Shown here in pieces: positions 17,291-26,374 of a stretch of 64,000 bases of DNA (positions are counted from its first letter, which is position 1; every line of letters starts with the position of its first letter). The stretch comes from Bacteroidetes bacterium 43-16. GTDB lineage: Bacteria; Bacteroidota; Bacteroidia; Chitinophagales; Chitinophagaceae. The stretch is from assembly GCA_001897525.1 (NCBI GenBank), contig MKTB01000015.1, forward strand, positions 310,001 through 374,000. The letters run 5' to 3'. The position numbers and the translations under genes are program-made. The notes below the pieces were generated by a model. That model was not told the DNA's origin. It did not search any database and worked only from the letters and a program-made list of their open reading frames with translations.

Positions 17291-18352
17291 TTAGAGCCAC
17301 CACCCACAAGGAATGGCCACATAACGTTTCATAAATTCAGAGACTCCGCTAAGTGCCACATAAGGTCCGAATACCGAATAAACATTGTTATTAATATGAA
17401 CACCGGTTGCGTAGTAACCTGCATTTCTATATTTAAGTATGGCTTCCTGTTTAGCAGGCTCGTTTACCAGCGTGCCATAGACCCAATAATTAGGTTTGTT
17501 TCCACTTAAGCTGGGTAAAGGGCGCGTGCCGAATTTATCGTATAAATCGCTGTCCCACTTTGCCGCATTATCTGCTTGTTTTTGTAACAAATGAGGCAAT
17601 TGATCCATCTGTTTATAGCCGATAAAGGCATTCACCTCACTCAGCATACCGGCATAGCCTTCTATTTCGATATCGCAATCTGCGCTTATCTCACCGATTG
17701 GTGTCCGGAACTTGCTGCGCTCAATGCCATAATCGCGTATGAGCCTTGCTTTATCAAACAGTTCTTTATTTTTAAAAGCTATGGCCCCTCCGTCGATCGT
17801 ATTAGGTAAACGCACCGTCTGAAAGGAGAAAACCGTTACATCAGCACCACTATTACCAATATACTCATTGCCTGCCCTGGAGCCGAATGCTTCAATGGCA
17901 TCATCCACAACAGGTATGCCAAATTCCTGCCCCAAAGCATTTACCGCTTTAGTATCGCCCACATAACCACAAAAATGATTATGAAAAATAGCTTTTGTAT
18001 GGTTACTTATTTTACTCCGTAAATCATCGATGTCCATGGTACCTGTAGCCGGGTCTACATCTACCCATACAACTTTTATGCCTTTAACGGCAAAAGGCTG
18101 ATTAGAGGCCAGGCAGCTTACCGGGCTGGCCAATACTTCATCTCCTGCTTTGAGCCCTAGTACAGAAAGGACCATGAGCATGGCTGTATTATAAGAAGAA
18201 GTGCTTAAGAGGTATTCGACGTTCAGAAAGCTTTTTAATGCCTCTTCAAATAACTGTCCATATTTGCCGAAAGCCAGATTCCCGGAATAGAGGATCTGCT
18301 CCAGTTCCGGCTGCAGTCCCTCAGGCATATATGGTTTATAGATCGGTATCAT
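17291..18352 (-). CDS. DegT/DnrJ-family protein lacking the PLP-binding lysine
   Basis: A 353-residue fold-type I protein of the DegT/DnrJ/EryC1 group, probably a paralogue of the gene at 19518-20606. Several active-site positions differ from that neighbour. Where the neighbour has the Schiff-base lysine (IKHMTTIDGG), this protein reads VRLPNTIDGG, with Arg at residue 181 (codon CGT at 17810-17812). The phosphate-binding SGT stretch reads SYNT, though the Asp that contacts the PLP ring nitrogen is kept (VVDDAIEAFG). The protein also ends at IPCGWWL, 16 residues before its paralogue. It may be a non-lysine sugar enzyme comparable to ColD-type dehydratases, which use His, or an inactive partner. 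It follows the acyltransferase gene. Confidence 0.8.
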   Translation of the reverse strand: MIPIYKPYMPEGLQPELEQILYSGNLAFGKYGQLFEEALKSFLNVEYLLSTSSYNTAMLMVLSVLGLKAGDEVLASPVSCLASNQPFAVKGIKVVWVDVDPATGTMDIDDLRSKISNHTKAIFHNHFCGYVGDTKAVNALGQEFGIPVVDDAIEAFGSRAGNEYIGNSGADVTVFSFQTVRLPNTIDGGAIAFKNKELFDKARLIRDYGIERSKFRTPIGEISADCDIEIEGYAGMLSEVNAFIGYKQMDQLPHLLQKQADNAAKWDSDLYDKFGTRPLPSLSGNKPNYWVYGTLVNEPAKQEAILKYRNAGYYATGVHINNNVYSVFGPYVALSGVSEFMKRYVAIPCGWWL

Positions 18353-18384
18353 TAATAAGGCATTAAAAGATTAAATTATCTCAA

Positions 18385-19506
18385 TTAGTATTTGTACCTG
18401 TCTTTTAGCTTTAAAATCGGTTTTTCTATCAGATTCCAGGAAAGTGCTGCTATTACAATGGAAAGGGTAATTTTGATACATACCAATAAAAATGCGGGTA
18501 TTTCTAAGTTTACTTTTTGTAAGCCCAGGGTAAAGAACTCCTGGATGACCCAGTGGTATAAATAGATACCATAACTAATTTTACCAATATAGGCCAATGG
18601 CTTATTGCTTAAAAACTTCACGAATTTTGTAGCCAGTGGAGATGTCGTATAGGCAATTTTACCAATAAGGGCCATAAAGAAAACAGCAAGAATGGTATAT
18701 TTTAAATGACCATAACCGGTGTTTAAATTAGGATTACCATATGCGGCAAACATTTCTGATACGCTATCCGTCTTTAAAGTCGTTATATTGTAATTTGCTA
18801 TACTTAACACAATAAGTAAGCCACTAAGCAACAAAAGAACATTAAAAACAAGGTTCAATCTTTTAAAGCTGATGTTATATAATTTGATAAATAAAGGTAA
18901 TAGTCCTCCTAATAACAGGGAGTCCATTCGGGTAAATATCAAGGTACTTTGCAGATAAGGGGTTCCGGGGAACGCTATAGCCGAATAAAAGCGGATTGCT
19001 ATAGCCAGTATAATTAATAAAATAGTGATTCTAAACGAGTTTTTGATAGAAAAGACCCGGATTATTAAAGGGAAAAACAAATAAAATTGTTCTTCAATTG
19101 CCAGAGACCAGGTGTGAGCAAGCCCAAAAAGATACTCTGACCTGAGTGCTGCAAAGTTTTGCAGGTAGACGATATAAGATCCGATATTGCCCCAATCACG
19201 GATATGTATCAAAACAATATTCAGCAAAAGCATAGGAATTACCACCAAATAGTAAATCGGAAAAATCCTGATTACTCTTCGCATGTAAAAGCTGCTGAAA
19301 TAGTTTTCTTTATCCTTATTCTTAATTAAAATATTGGTGATTAAGAATCCGGAAAGTACAAAGAACAGATCTACACCCGCCCATCCGATGGTCAATATAC
19401 CTTGAGGATAAAAGTGAAAAAGCATTACAGAGATCACGGCAAATGCACGAATACCGTCAAGTCCTTGATAATAATCTTTATTTGTAACCAAAGCACTATT
19501 TTGCAT
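18385..19506 (-). CDS. Acyltransferase 3 family membrane protein (OafA-like)
   Basis: A 373-residue integral membrane acyltransferase with about ten helices. The N-terminus has GLDGIRAFAVISVMLFHFYP, with the conserved His, and GWAGVDLFFVLSGFLITN, the family signature. It lacks the extra periplasmic SGNH domain of longer relatives. Such enzymes transfer acetyl or other acyl groups to sugars of O-antigen or capsule. It sits between the two DegT-like genes, so the decorated sugar is probably an amino or keto sugar made in this block. Acyl donor and target position are unknown. Confidence 0.85.
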   Translation of the reverse strand: MQNSALVTNKDYYQGLDGIRAFAVISVMLFHFYPQGILTIGWAGVDLFFVLSGFLITNILIKNKDKENYFSSFYMRRVIRIFPIYYLVVIPMLLLNIVLIHIRDWGNIGSYIVYLQNFAALRSEYLFGLAHTWSLAIEEQFYLFFPLIIRVFSIKNSFRITILLIILAIAIRFYSAIAFPGTPYLQSTLIFTRMDSLLLGGLLPLFIKLYNISFKRLNLVFNVLLLLSGLLIVLSIANYNITTLKTDSVSEMFAAYGNPNLNTGYGHLKYTILAVFFMALIGKIAYTTSPLATKFVKFLSNKPLAYIGKISYGIYLYHWVIQEFFTLGLQKVNLEIPAFLLVCIKITLSIVIAALSWNLIEKPILKLKDRYKY

Positions 19507-19517
19507 AAATATTGATT

Positions 19518-20606
19518 TTACCAGCCTTTTTTAATTACATCAACAATTCTTTCCCGGTCTTCTTGTGTAAGCCACCATCCGCAAGGGATATGTACCATTT
19601 TCTCATAGAAAGCATCAAAAACAGGCAATTCTACTTTTGATTCTGCAAATAAGCTGTGGCGGTCATTCCTTAAGTGTAATTCAGATGCGGTTATACCATT
19701 TTCCTGCATCATTTTCACAAAACCTGCACGATTGTCCACTTTCATCGTGTACAGCCAGTAAGAGGGTTCTGTATCAGGGTTATAATCCAACAGTTCTACA
19801 CCTGAGATTCCCTTAAGTGCCTGGTCAAAATATTTACCGTTCTCTATATATTTTCCAACAATCTCGTTGATGTACTGTAGCTGTATCAAGCCTACCGTTG
19901 CATTCACATTGTTCATGTGATACTTATAGCCCGGAGTTTTAATATCATTATCCAGCCTGGCTACTTTTTTATCCAGGCCAAACCAGCGGAGCAATCTGCC
20001 TTTATCGAAATCTTCCTGGGACTTTAAAGCCAATATACCGCCATCTATAGTGGTCATATGCTTGATCGCCTGTAAGGAAAAGATAGAATAAGGGGAATTG
20101 CTGCCTACAGGTTTACCCTGGTAGCGCGCACCCAGTGCATGGGCCACATCTTCTATAATCGGGATATTAAATTCTTTACTGATGGCGTTGAAAGCATTCA
20201 TATCACAGACCATACCGGCATAATGCACCAGCATAATTGCTTTGGTCTTATCCGTAATTTTAGACCTTACACTTTCAGGATCTAATAAACCTGTATTGGC
20301 CTGAACATCTGCCCATACTACTTTAGCACCTACGAGTTTAATGGTAACATTCGTTGGCTCCGCCGTAAGCACGGTACTGATCACCTCATCGCCCGGTCCT
20401 ACACCGGCGAGTAAAAGGGCAATATGTAAAGCTGCCGTACCTGAATTCAGGGAGAGCGCTAATGGGTTTTGAATATATGTGCCAAATTGTTTTTCAAATT
20501 CATACACCTTCTCTCCTTCTGCAATATAACCACTGTATAATACCTCTTGTAAAGCAGGCATCAAAACTTCAGGTTCAGGGATAAAGGGTTTTACTATAGG
20601 TATCAT
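19518..20606 (-). CDS. DegT/DnrJ/EryC1-family sugar aminotransferase
   Basis: A 362-residue PLP-dependent aminotransferase with an intact active site: SLNSGTAALHIA (phosphate loop, about 52-63), IIEDVAHALGA (Asp to PLP ring nitrogen, about 150-160) and FSLQAIKHMTTIDGG with Lys182 as the Schiff-base residue. It ends with HIPCGWWLTQEDRERIVD. The gene directly follows the CapE/FnlA-like dehydratase, so a 4-keto-6-deoxy-HexNAc is a likely substrate. The cluster also has WbpB and WbpD homologues but no separate WbpE, so this enzyme could instead supply the 3-amino group of a 2,3-diamino-glucuronate. Sequence alone does not decide. Confidence 0.85.
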   Translation of the reverse strand: MIPIVKPFIPEPEVLMPALQEVLYSGYIAEGEKVYEFEKQFGTYIQNPLALSLNSGTAALHIALLLAGVGPGDEVISTVLTAEPTNVTIKLVGAKVVWADVQANTGLLDPESVRSKITDKTKAIMLVHYAGMVCDMNAFNAISKEFNIPIIEDVAHALGARYQGKPVGSNSPYSIFSLQAIKHMTTIDGGILALKSQEDFDKGRLLRWFGLDKKVARLDNDIKTPGYKYHMNNVNATVGLIQLQYINEIVGKYIENGKYFDQALKGISGVELLDYNPDTEPSYWLYTMKVDNRAGFVKMMQENGITASELHLRNDRHSLFAESKVELPVFDAFYEKMVHIPCGWWLTQEDRERIVDVIKKGW

Positions 20607-20622
20607 GTATCGGTATTAAGGT

Positions 20623-21648
20623 TTAAGAGATAGTAACGTTTGCCAGTTCTGATCTTACATAATCTAATGTCAGCAGCAATTCTTTCATTTTTGCTACATC
20701 TAAGCGATCTGTGTTATGTGAATTATATTCTTCGTCTACCAGCTTGCTACCTTCTTCCTGGATGTATTTTGCATAGTTGAGATCTCTGTAATCGGCTGGT
20801 ATCCTGTAAAAGCCACCAAGATCATCCGCTTTGGCCATTTCTTCTTTAGAGCAAAGTGTCTCATACAGCTTCTCTCCATGACGTTCGCCGATGATTTTAA
20901 TCTCGCTGGTCACTCCAAACAATTCACAAATGGCCTGGGCTAAAACTGCAATAGTAGCAGCGGGTGATTTCTGAACAAATATATCTCCGGCATGTGCATT
21001 TTCAAATGCATATAGAACCAGGTCCACAGAATCGTCTAATGACATCATAAAGCGGGTCATTTCCGGGTTGGTAATCGTTAAGGGCTTCCCTTCCTTGATC
21101 TGCTTGATGAACAAAGGTATAATAGATCCCCTGGAACACATCACATTTCCGTAACGAGTCGCACAAATAACGCCATTGTTACGCTTAACACGGGCATCTC
21201 TTGCTTTATCGATCGTTACTTTTTCCATGACGGCCTTAGTCATACCCATCGTGTTGATCGGGTAAACGGCTTTATCGGTACTCAACATCACCACTTTGCT
21301 GACATTATGTATCGCGGCGGCCTCCAGTACATTTTCAGAACCGATGATATTGGTCTGAATAGCCTGCATCGGGTAAAATTCACAGGAAGGTACCTGCTTC
21401 AATGCAGCGGCATGAAATACATAGTCTACCCCGTCCATAGCATTACGAATGCTATTAAAATCACGGATATCTCCCAAAACAAAGTTCAATTTATCGTTTT
21501 GGTATTCAATCCTCATGTCTTCCTGCTTCTTCTCATCCCTGCTGAAAATCCTGATCTCCCCGAGGTCTGAGTTTAGAAATCCTTTAAGCATGGCATTACC
21601 AAAGGAGCCTGTGCCCCCGGTAATCATAAGTACTTTATCTTTATACAT
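20623..21648 (-). CDS. capE: UDP-GlcNAc 4,6-dehydratase/5-epimerase, CapE/FnlA/WbjB-like
   Basis: A 341-residue SDR enzyme that resembles CapE/FnlA along its whole length: ITGGTGSFGNAML at the NAD site, IFSRDEKKQEDMR, VFHAAALKQVPSCEF, STDKAVYPINTMGMTKAVMEK and IIGERHGEKLYETL. The canonical Tyr of the SDR active site is replaced by Met in the MxxxK stretch, as in this family. The known reaction makes UDP-4-keto-6-deoxy-L-HexNAc as the first step to UDP-L-FucNAc. The partner genes CapF/FnlB and CapG/FnlC were not seen here. An aminotransferase follows instead, so a 4-amino-6-deoxy sugar is a possible product. Confidence 0.87.
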   Translation of the reverse strand: MYKDKVLMITGGTGSFGNAMLKGFLNSDLGEIRIFSRDEKKQEDMRIEYQNDKLNFVLGDIRDFNSIRNAMDGVDYVFHAAALKQVPSCEFYPMQAIQTNIIGSENVLEAAAIHNVSKVVMLSTDKAVYPINTMGMTKAVMEKVTIDKARDARVKRNNGVICATRYGNVMCSRGSIIPLFIKQIKEGKPLTITNPEMTRFMMSLDDSVDLVLYAFENAHAGDIFVQKSPAATIAVLAQAICELFGVTSEIKIIGERHGEKLYETLCSKEEMAKADDLGGFYRIPADYRDLNYAKYIQEEGSKLVDEEYNSHNTDRLDVAKMKELLLTLDYVRSELANVTIS

Positions 21649-21666
21649 ATATAAATAGATTAAAAC

Positions 21667-22983
21667 CTAGAGCTGACCATCTACTTCAAAAGGTAAAAGT
21701 CCTTTTACATCATAGATAATCGTATTTTCTTTCATTAATGAAGGGTAATTTATTTCAAGAAAGACTTCGTGTGCCACGCCTACAACAATAGCATCAAATT
21801 GCTCTTCCGGAAGTTTTGTTAGTATCGTCAGGCCAAATTCATCTTTTACCTTCTCAGGGTTAGCCCATGGATCATAGGTAGTTACCTCTATCCCGTATTC
21901 CGCCAGGTATGCGATCACCTCCACAATCTTAGAATTACGGCTATCGGTGCAATTCTCTTTGAACGTAATGCCTAACATCAGCAAGCGGGCACCTTTAACC
22001 AGGCTGCCTTTTTTGATCATTTTCTTGACCACTTCTGCCGCAATATGTTCTGCCATACTCTCGTTCAGCCTTCTTGCAGCAAGTATCAGGCCGGGATAAT
22101 ACCCCTCTTCTTTTGCTTTAAGTGCCAGGTAATAAGGATCTACGCCAATACAGTGGCCACCTGCCAGACCTGGTTTATAAGGCTGGAAGTTCCATTTTGT
22201 TCCGGCAGCTTTCAGCACTTCCTGGGTGGATATTTCCAGCTTATTGCAAATCTTTGCGATTTCATTCACGAAAGCTATATTGATATCTCTTTGTGCATTT
22301 TCAATTACTTTCGCAGCCTCTGCAACTTTTATATTCGGAGCAGAATAAGTACCTGCCACAATCACTTTAGCATAAAGATCATCTACCAGTGCCGCCACTT
22401 CTGAAGTGCTTCCTGATGTGATCTTTACTATTTCTTCCACTTTCCTGGACTTATCCCCGGGATTTATTCTTTCCGGAGAATAGCCCACGAAAAAGTCTGT
22501 ATTAAACACTAGACCGGAATGGCTCTCCAGCACAGGTACACAATCCTCTTCGGTACATCCGGGATAAACCGTAGATTCATAGATAACGATATCTCCTTTT
22601 TTCAACACAGTCCCGATCTGTTTGCTGGCCGATTTTAAGGGCTCCAGATTCGGTTGTTTAAACTGGTCAATAGGTGTGGGAACGGTTACGATAAAGATAG
22701 TACAGCCGGCAATTTGTGCCAGGTCATCTGTAAACATAAGCCCATTCGCACCTTCAGGGCCACCCGGAGCAAGGATAACATCTTTTAGCTCATCAGTGTC
22801 TATTTCCAGCGTTTCATCATTAAAAAGGTTTAATTCCTGAACTCTGCTTTTATCGATATCATACCCGACTACCTGGTAATGCTTTGCAAAGGCAACAGCT
22901 AAAGGAAGTCCTACATACCCTAAACCGATGACTGCCACCTTATTATATGCTCCTAAAGTCATGTTTCTTTCCAGTTGATTCAT
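21667..22983 (-). CDS. UDP-HexNAc 6-dehydrogenase (WbpA/WbpO/TviB-like)
   Basis: A 438-residue nucleotide-sugar dehydrogenase. It has VAVIGLGYVGLPLAVAFAK (NAD site), VTVPTPID, YESTVYPGCTEE, the AEAAKVIENAQRDINIAFVNE middle domain, the AGGHCIGVDPYYLA loop with the catalytic Cys, and TFKENCTDSRNSK. The STVYPGCTEE and GGHCIGVDPYYL forms point to the TviB/WbpO/WbpA branch that oxidises UDP-GlcNAc or UDP-GalNAc to the uronic acid, not UDP-glucose. With the WbpB- and WbpD-like genes upstream it probably supplies UDP-GlcNAcA for a 2,3-diacetamido-uronic acid. An in-frame ATG at codon 8 is an alternative start. Confidence 0.87.
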   Translation of the reverse strand: MNQLERNMTLGAYNKVAVIGLGYVGLPLAVAFAKHYQVVGYDIDKSRVQELNLFNDETLEIDTDELKDVILAPGGPEGANGLMFTDDLAQIAGCTIFIVTVPTPIDQFKQPNLEPLKSASKQIGTVLKKGDIVIYESTVYPGCTEEDCVPVLESHSGLVFNTDFFVGYSPERINPGDKSRKVEEIVKITSGSTSEVAALVDDLYAKVIVAGTYSAPNIKVAEAAKVIENAQRDINIAFVNEIAKICNKLEISTQEVLKAAGTKWNFQPYKPGLAGGHCIGVDPYYLALKAKEEGYYPGLILAARRLNESMAEHIAAEVVKKMIKKGSLVKGARLLMLGITFKENCTDSRNSKIVEVIAYLAEYGIEVTTYDPWANPEKVKDEFGLTILTKLPEEQFDAIVVGVAHEVFLEINYPSLMKENTIIYDVKGLLPFEVDGQL

Positions 22984-23028
22984 TCTGTTCTTGATCTGTT
23001 CGCTTATTATATCTTCTGGGAATATGAA

Positions 23029-25398
23029 TTATTCAAATCTCTTTTTGATCTTGCCGAAAAAAGAATTCTTGTTCTTAGCTCTGTGGATGTTTGTCCCGCC
23101 ACCATCTTCTCCATAGCCATAACCATAGCCGTAACCGTAACCATAGCCCTGAAAAGTATTTATCTGGGCATCATTCATGGCTACTACAAGACCGTTCATT
23201 TTCTTATTGAGCACAATATCTTTAATGATATTGATCTGCTCTTTGAACGTATAATTATAGCGCACGATAAAGATTGTGGAGTCCACAAACTCGTTCAGGT
23301 TAAAGGCATCAGATACCTGGCCAATCGGAGAGGAGTCTAATAAAACATAATCAAATTCCTGTTTGAGCTGGGCCATCATATGCTTGAGTTTTTCGCTCAG
23401 CATTAATTCAGACGGGTTAGGCGGAATAGGTCCTGCTCCCATTGCATATAGGTTTCTTGAACCCGGAACCGGATGGATGATCTCCCCTAAAGACATGGTA
23501 TCATCAATCAGGTAATTGGTAATACCTTTTGCCGCTTTCATGCCAATACCACTCAGCATTTTAGGCCTCCTGATATCGAATTCCAGCATTAATACACGCT
23601 TGTCGGTCAATGCCAGACTGGCTGCCAGGTTCGTGGTAAAGGAAGTTTTACCCTCTCCGCTCATACTTGAGGTAACGAGGATCACTTTATGGCCTTCATT
23701 ACGATGCAGGAAACGAAGATTGGTTCTTACCAATCGATACAGTTCCGAGATCGGGTCTCTTGAACCTTCTTTTACAATCAGCATCTCATCATGCTCATGG
23801 TGATTTATTTCCCCGATAATAGGTACATCTATCACTGATAAAACATCATTGGAACTGGCCACCTTATTGTTCAACAGGTCTTTTAATACGATTAAAGAGA
23901 TGGGTAACAATAAGCCCAGCAAAGAGCCTAGTAAATAAATATTTTTCGAGTTAGGAGAAACCTGCCCGGCCGTTGTGGCCACATCAATAACTTTGGAATC
24001 TGCATCAGTGGCTGCTTCTAAGATCTGGGTTTCTTCTTTCTTTTGTAAGAGATAGCCATAGATCTGGGTTTTGATATCATGCTGGCGCATAATACCCATC
24101 AGGCCTTTTTCAATCATAGGGGCCGACCTCACTTTACCTTCAAGAGAATTTGAAGTTCCGGCCAAACTGCTTTTCCTGGATTCAAAATTCCGTTTTAAAG
24201 AAGTGATATTATTATTGATAGAACCCCTGATCGTTCTTAATTGAGCATCTATCTGCTTGATCTGTTCACTACCTTCCTCTACGGTATTCAACTTCTCCCT
24301 GCGTTGTATCTGCAATGCTTTATACTGCTCAACATATCCACTCAGGACAGGATCTCCGATACCTCCGGTAGTAGGGGCAATAATGTCGTTGTTGTTTCCT
24401 GAAAAATGGCCCTGCAAGGAGTTCAGCTGACTTATTTTATCATCAAATTCCTGCCTTTCTTTGGTCAATTCTGACACCTGCGAACGGGCAATATTAGCAC
24501 TGCTGTTATCATTCAGCGCGGTCACACTTTGATATTGAGCGGCTTCCTTCTCTACATCGCCCAGTTCCCCGGTAAGTAATCTCAGGCGCTCGTCAATAAA
24601 GTTGATCGTATTTTTATTCGTAATATTTTTATTCCTGATATCTTCCTGGGAATAAACTTCCATTAAGCGGTTCAGGACATCTACAGACCGGGCAGGAAGT
24701 GCATCTACCATACTCAACTGTAGTACATTGGTACCTGGAACATTGTTCACCTGGAGGCTGGAACCCAGAGCAGAAGCCATTATTGAAGGGGCAATTACAT
24801 TTATATCAAACAAGCCCTTGGTGTGCTTCCACCTGTTGGTAACGGTAAAATCTCCTGAACTCGTTTTGAAGGGCCTGCCAAACTGGGCAACATATTTTTT
24901 ACCATCTTCTGTCCAGTTGAACTTATCTACATCAATATATTCGAGGGTATAAGTTTTACCATAAGAGATCGAGTCTTCAGAACCGAAGATGATCTCAAAG
25001 GGCAATTCATTGCGATACACTTCTACTTTCTTTACATTTCCTTCTGAGATAAAAGTGACATTCAGATCCAGCTCCTTTACTACAGTTTCCATCAAACCGC
25101 GGCTTTTCAGGTAGTAGATCTGGGAACTGATTTCCAGGCCACCTCCGCTACCCGGCATACCACTTTTCGCCAGGTCAGAAAGACGGGACTCAGACTCACT
25201 CTTTTTCACCAAAAGAGAGGCCGAGGTCTGGTACATCTTAGTGGCATAACGTAAGTAGACAAAACAAATACTTAAGGCAATAGCTACACAAAAAACAATC
25301 CAATACCAATATTTTACTATTTTACGAACCCAGTCCATAATATTAAAAGACATATTCTTGTCGGGGTTCATCATCTCAATATTCTGCTGTTGCTCCAT
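23029..25398 (-). CDS. wzc: Wzc-type polysaccharide co-polymerase and tyrosine autokinase
   Basis: A 789-residue BY-kinase fused to a Wzz-like chain-length domain. A membrane helix at about 30-48 leads to a long periplasmic region with coiled coil; a second helix at about 485-505 precedes the cytoplasmic kinase. Walker A is SSMSGEGKTSFTTN, Walker A' is LMLEFDIRRP and Walker B is YVLLDSSPIG. The tail has six Gly-Tyr pairs at 751-762, the expected autophosphorylation cluster, followed by a basic end. Wzc controls chain length and export together with Wza, whose stop codon overlaps this start (TAATG). The regular Tyr spacing is unusual and is noted separately. Confidence 0.92.
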   Translation of the reverse strand: MEQQQNIEMMNPDKNMSFNIMDWVRKIVKYWYWIVFCVAIALSICFVYLRYATKMYQTSASLLVKKSESESRLSDLAKSGMPGSGGGLEISSQIYYLKSRGLMETVVKELDLNVTFISEGNVKKVEVYRNELPFEIIFGSEDSISYGKTYTLEYIDVDKFNWTEDGKKYVAQFGRPFKTSSGDFTVTNRWKHTKGLFDINVIAPSIMASALGSSLQVNNVPGTNVLQLSMVDALPARSVDVLNRLMEVYSQEDIRNKNITNKNTINFIDERLRLLTGELGDVEKEAAQYQSVTALNDNSSANIARSQVSELTKERQEFDDKISQLNSLQGHFSGNNNDIIAPTTGGIGDPVLSGYVEQYKALQIQRREKLNTVEEGSEQIKQIDAQLRTIRGSINNNITSLKRNFESRKSSLAGTSNSLEGKVRSAPMIEKGLMGIMRQHDIKTQIYGYLLQKKEETQILEAATDADSKVIDVATTAGQVSPNSKNIYLLGSLLGLLLPISLIVLKDLLNNKVASSNDVLSVIDVPIIGEINHHEHDEMLIVKEGSRDPISELYRLVRTNLRFLHRNEGHKVILVTSSMSGEGKTSFTTNLAASLALTDKRVLMLEFDIRRPKMLSGIGMKAAKGITNYLIDDTMSLGEIIHPVPGSRNLYAMGAGPIPPNPSELMLSEKLKHMMAQLKQEFDYVLLDSSPIGQVSDAFNLNEFVDSTIFIVRYNYTFKEQINIIKDIVLNKKMNGLVVAMNDAQINTFQGYGYGYGYGYGYGEDGGGTNIHRAKNKNSFFGKIKKRFE
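23111..23148 (-). repeat. Imperfect 6-bp repeat coding (Gly-Tyr)6
   Basis: Six consecutive Gly-Tyr codon pairs in the Wzc tail, with mixed synonymous codons (GGC/GGT, TAT/TAC). Each unit is 6 bp, so gain or loss of units would change the number of tyrosines without changing frame. The synonymous variation suggests the tract is selected at the protein level and is not a young perfect repeat. Confidence 0.8.
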
Positions 25399-26219
25399 TA
25401 TTTAGAAATATATCTCAGATTAAAGTATAAGTTCAGCAAAGAAAGGGAACTGGATAAAATACCAAAGCTCAAATTGGTAATCTCGATACCCCTTAAGGCA
25501 CCTCTGACTTGTTTCTCTTTCAGATTTGTCGGGTAAACGATCACCATATCATCCTGGCGCAAATAATAATAAGGAGAACCGATCACTGCAATATCATTTA
25601 AATTCAAAAACACGTGCTCCTTCATACCATTATTCGTCCTGATCACTAATACTTCATCTTTTTTACCTGTATTGGTCACCTCTCCTGCTCTTCCGATGGC
25701 TTCTAAAACGCTCGTCTTCCGATCGGTAATATTGATCGGGCCCGGGCGACCTACCTCTCCCATAACCATGACCTGCGCATTCAACAGCTTTAAGCTGACA
25801 ATAGGATTTTTGGCCTGTGTGGAAATTTTCTGTGTAATAATACCCTGGGCTTCTTCCAGGCTTTTGCCCTGCAGGTTCAGTTTACCGATTAAGGGTAATT
25901 GTACATTACCTTTTGAATCTAATTTATAACCATCCGTCTGTAATACCCCATTGCCTCCGGTTGCATTCGTTGCGGTAGTAAATACACCTTCGTTAAACAA
26001 CACATTCGTCGCCTGGTCAAGTGTACTCACCCTGATTGAAATAACATCTCCGGGTTTCAGCTTTTGGTCTGCTTCTTCACTAAAAGCGTCTTTTACCACA
26101 TAAACACTGTCTTTAGGCAGGTTATTAAAATAGGAAAAAGATTTCTTGTCCTTTGAGGTAGCACAAGACCCCAGAATAATGGAGAGCGAAGAGATGAGGA
26201 GTAATATTTTTCGAATCAT
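25398..26219 (-). CDS. wza: Wza-like polysaccharide export lipoprotein
   Basis: About 273 residues from ATG 26219; a longer frame to 26285 would put 22 residues before the signal peptide. The start MIRKILLLISSLSIILGSCATS is a lipoprotein signal with lipobox LGSC. The poly-export domain follows (LKPGDVISIRVST), then SLBB-type domains (KLLNAQVMVMGEVGRPGPI). The C-terminus ends with a hydrophobic LSFGILSSSLSLLNLYF segment for the outer-membrane pore. Wza and Wzc are adjacent with a one-base overlap, as in most capsule/EPS loci. A TATCTTTG box lies about 90 nt upstream. Confidence 0.9.
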   Translation of the reverse strand: MIRKILLLISSLSIILGSCATSKDKKSFSYFNNLPKDSVYVVKDAFSEEADQKLKPGDVISIRVSTLDQATNVLFNEGVFTTATNATGGNGVLQTDGYKLDSKGNVQLPLIGKLNLQGKSLEEAQGIITQKISTQAKNPIVSLKLLNAQVMVMGEVGRPGPINITDRKTSVLEAIGRAGEVTNTGKKDEVLVIRTNNGMKEHVFLNLNDIAVIGSPYYYLRQDDMVIVYPTNLKEKQVRGALRGIEITNLSFGILSSSLSLLNLYFNLRYISK

Positions 26220-26309
26220 AAAATGATAATATAAATTTAGGTTTTGTTTTAAAAGCATCTGAATACGTCCACTTGGAGTTGACAATCAAGCCATATTATA
26301 AAATTTATG

Positions 26310-26317
26310 CAAAGATA
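26310..26317 (-). promoter_or_regulatory. TATCTTTG -7 promoter box
   Basis: Exact TAnnTTTG match on the minus strand, 90 nt upstream of the wza ATG, in an AT-rich non-coding gap after the WbpB-like gene. It is the best candidate start of the main export and assembly operon. Confidence 0.5.
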
Positions 26318-26374
26318 GTTTTTTAATTATTCTTTATAAAATATCTCTAATTCATTCCAGAGCCAATAACACGC

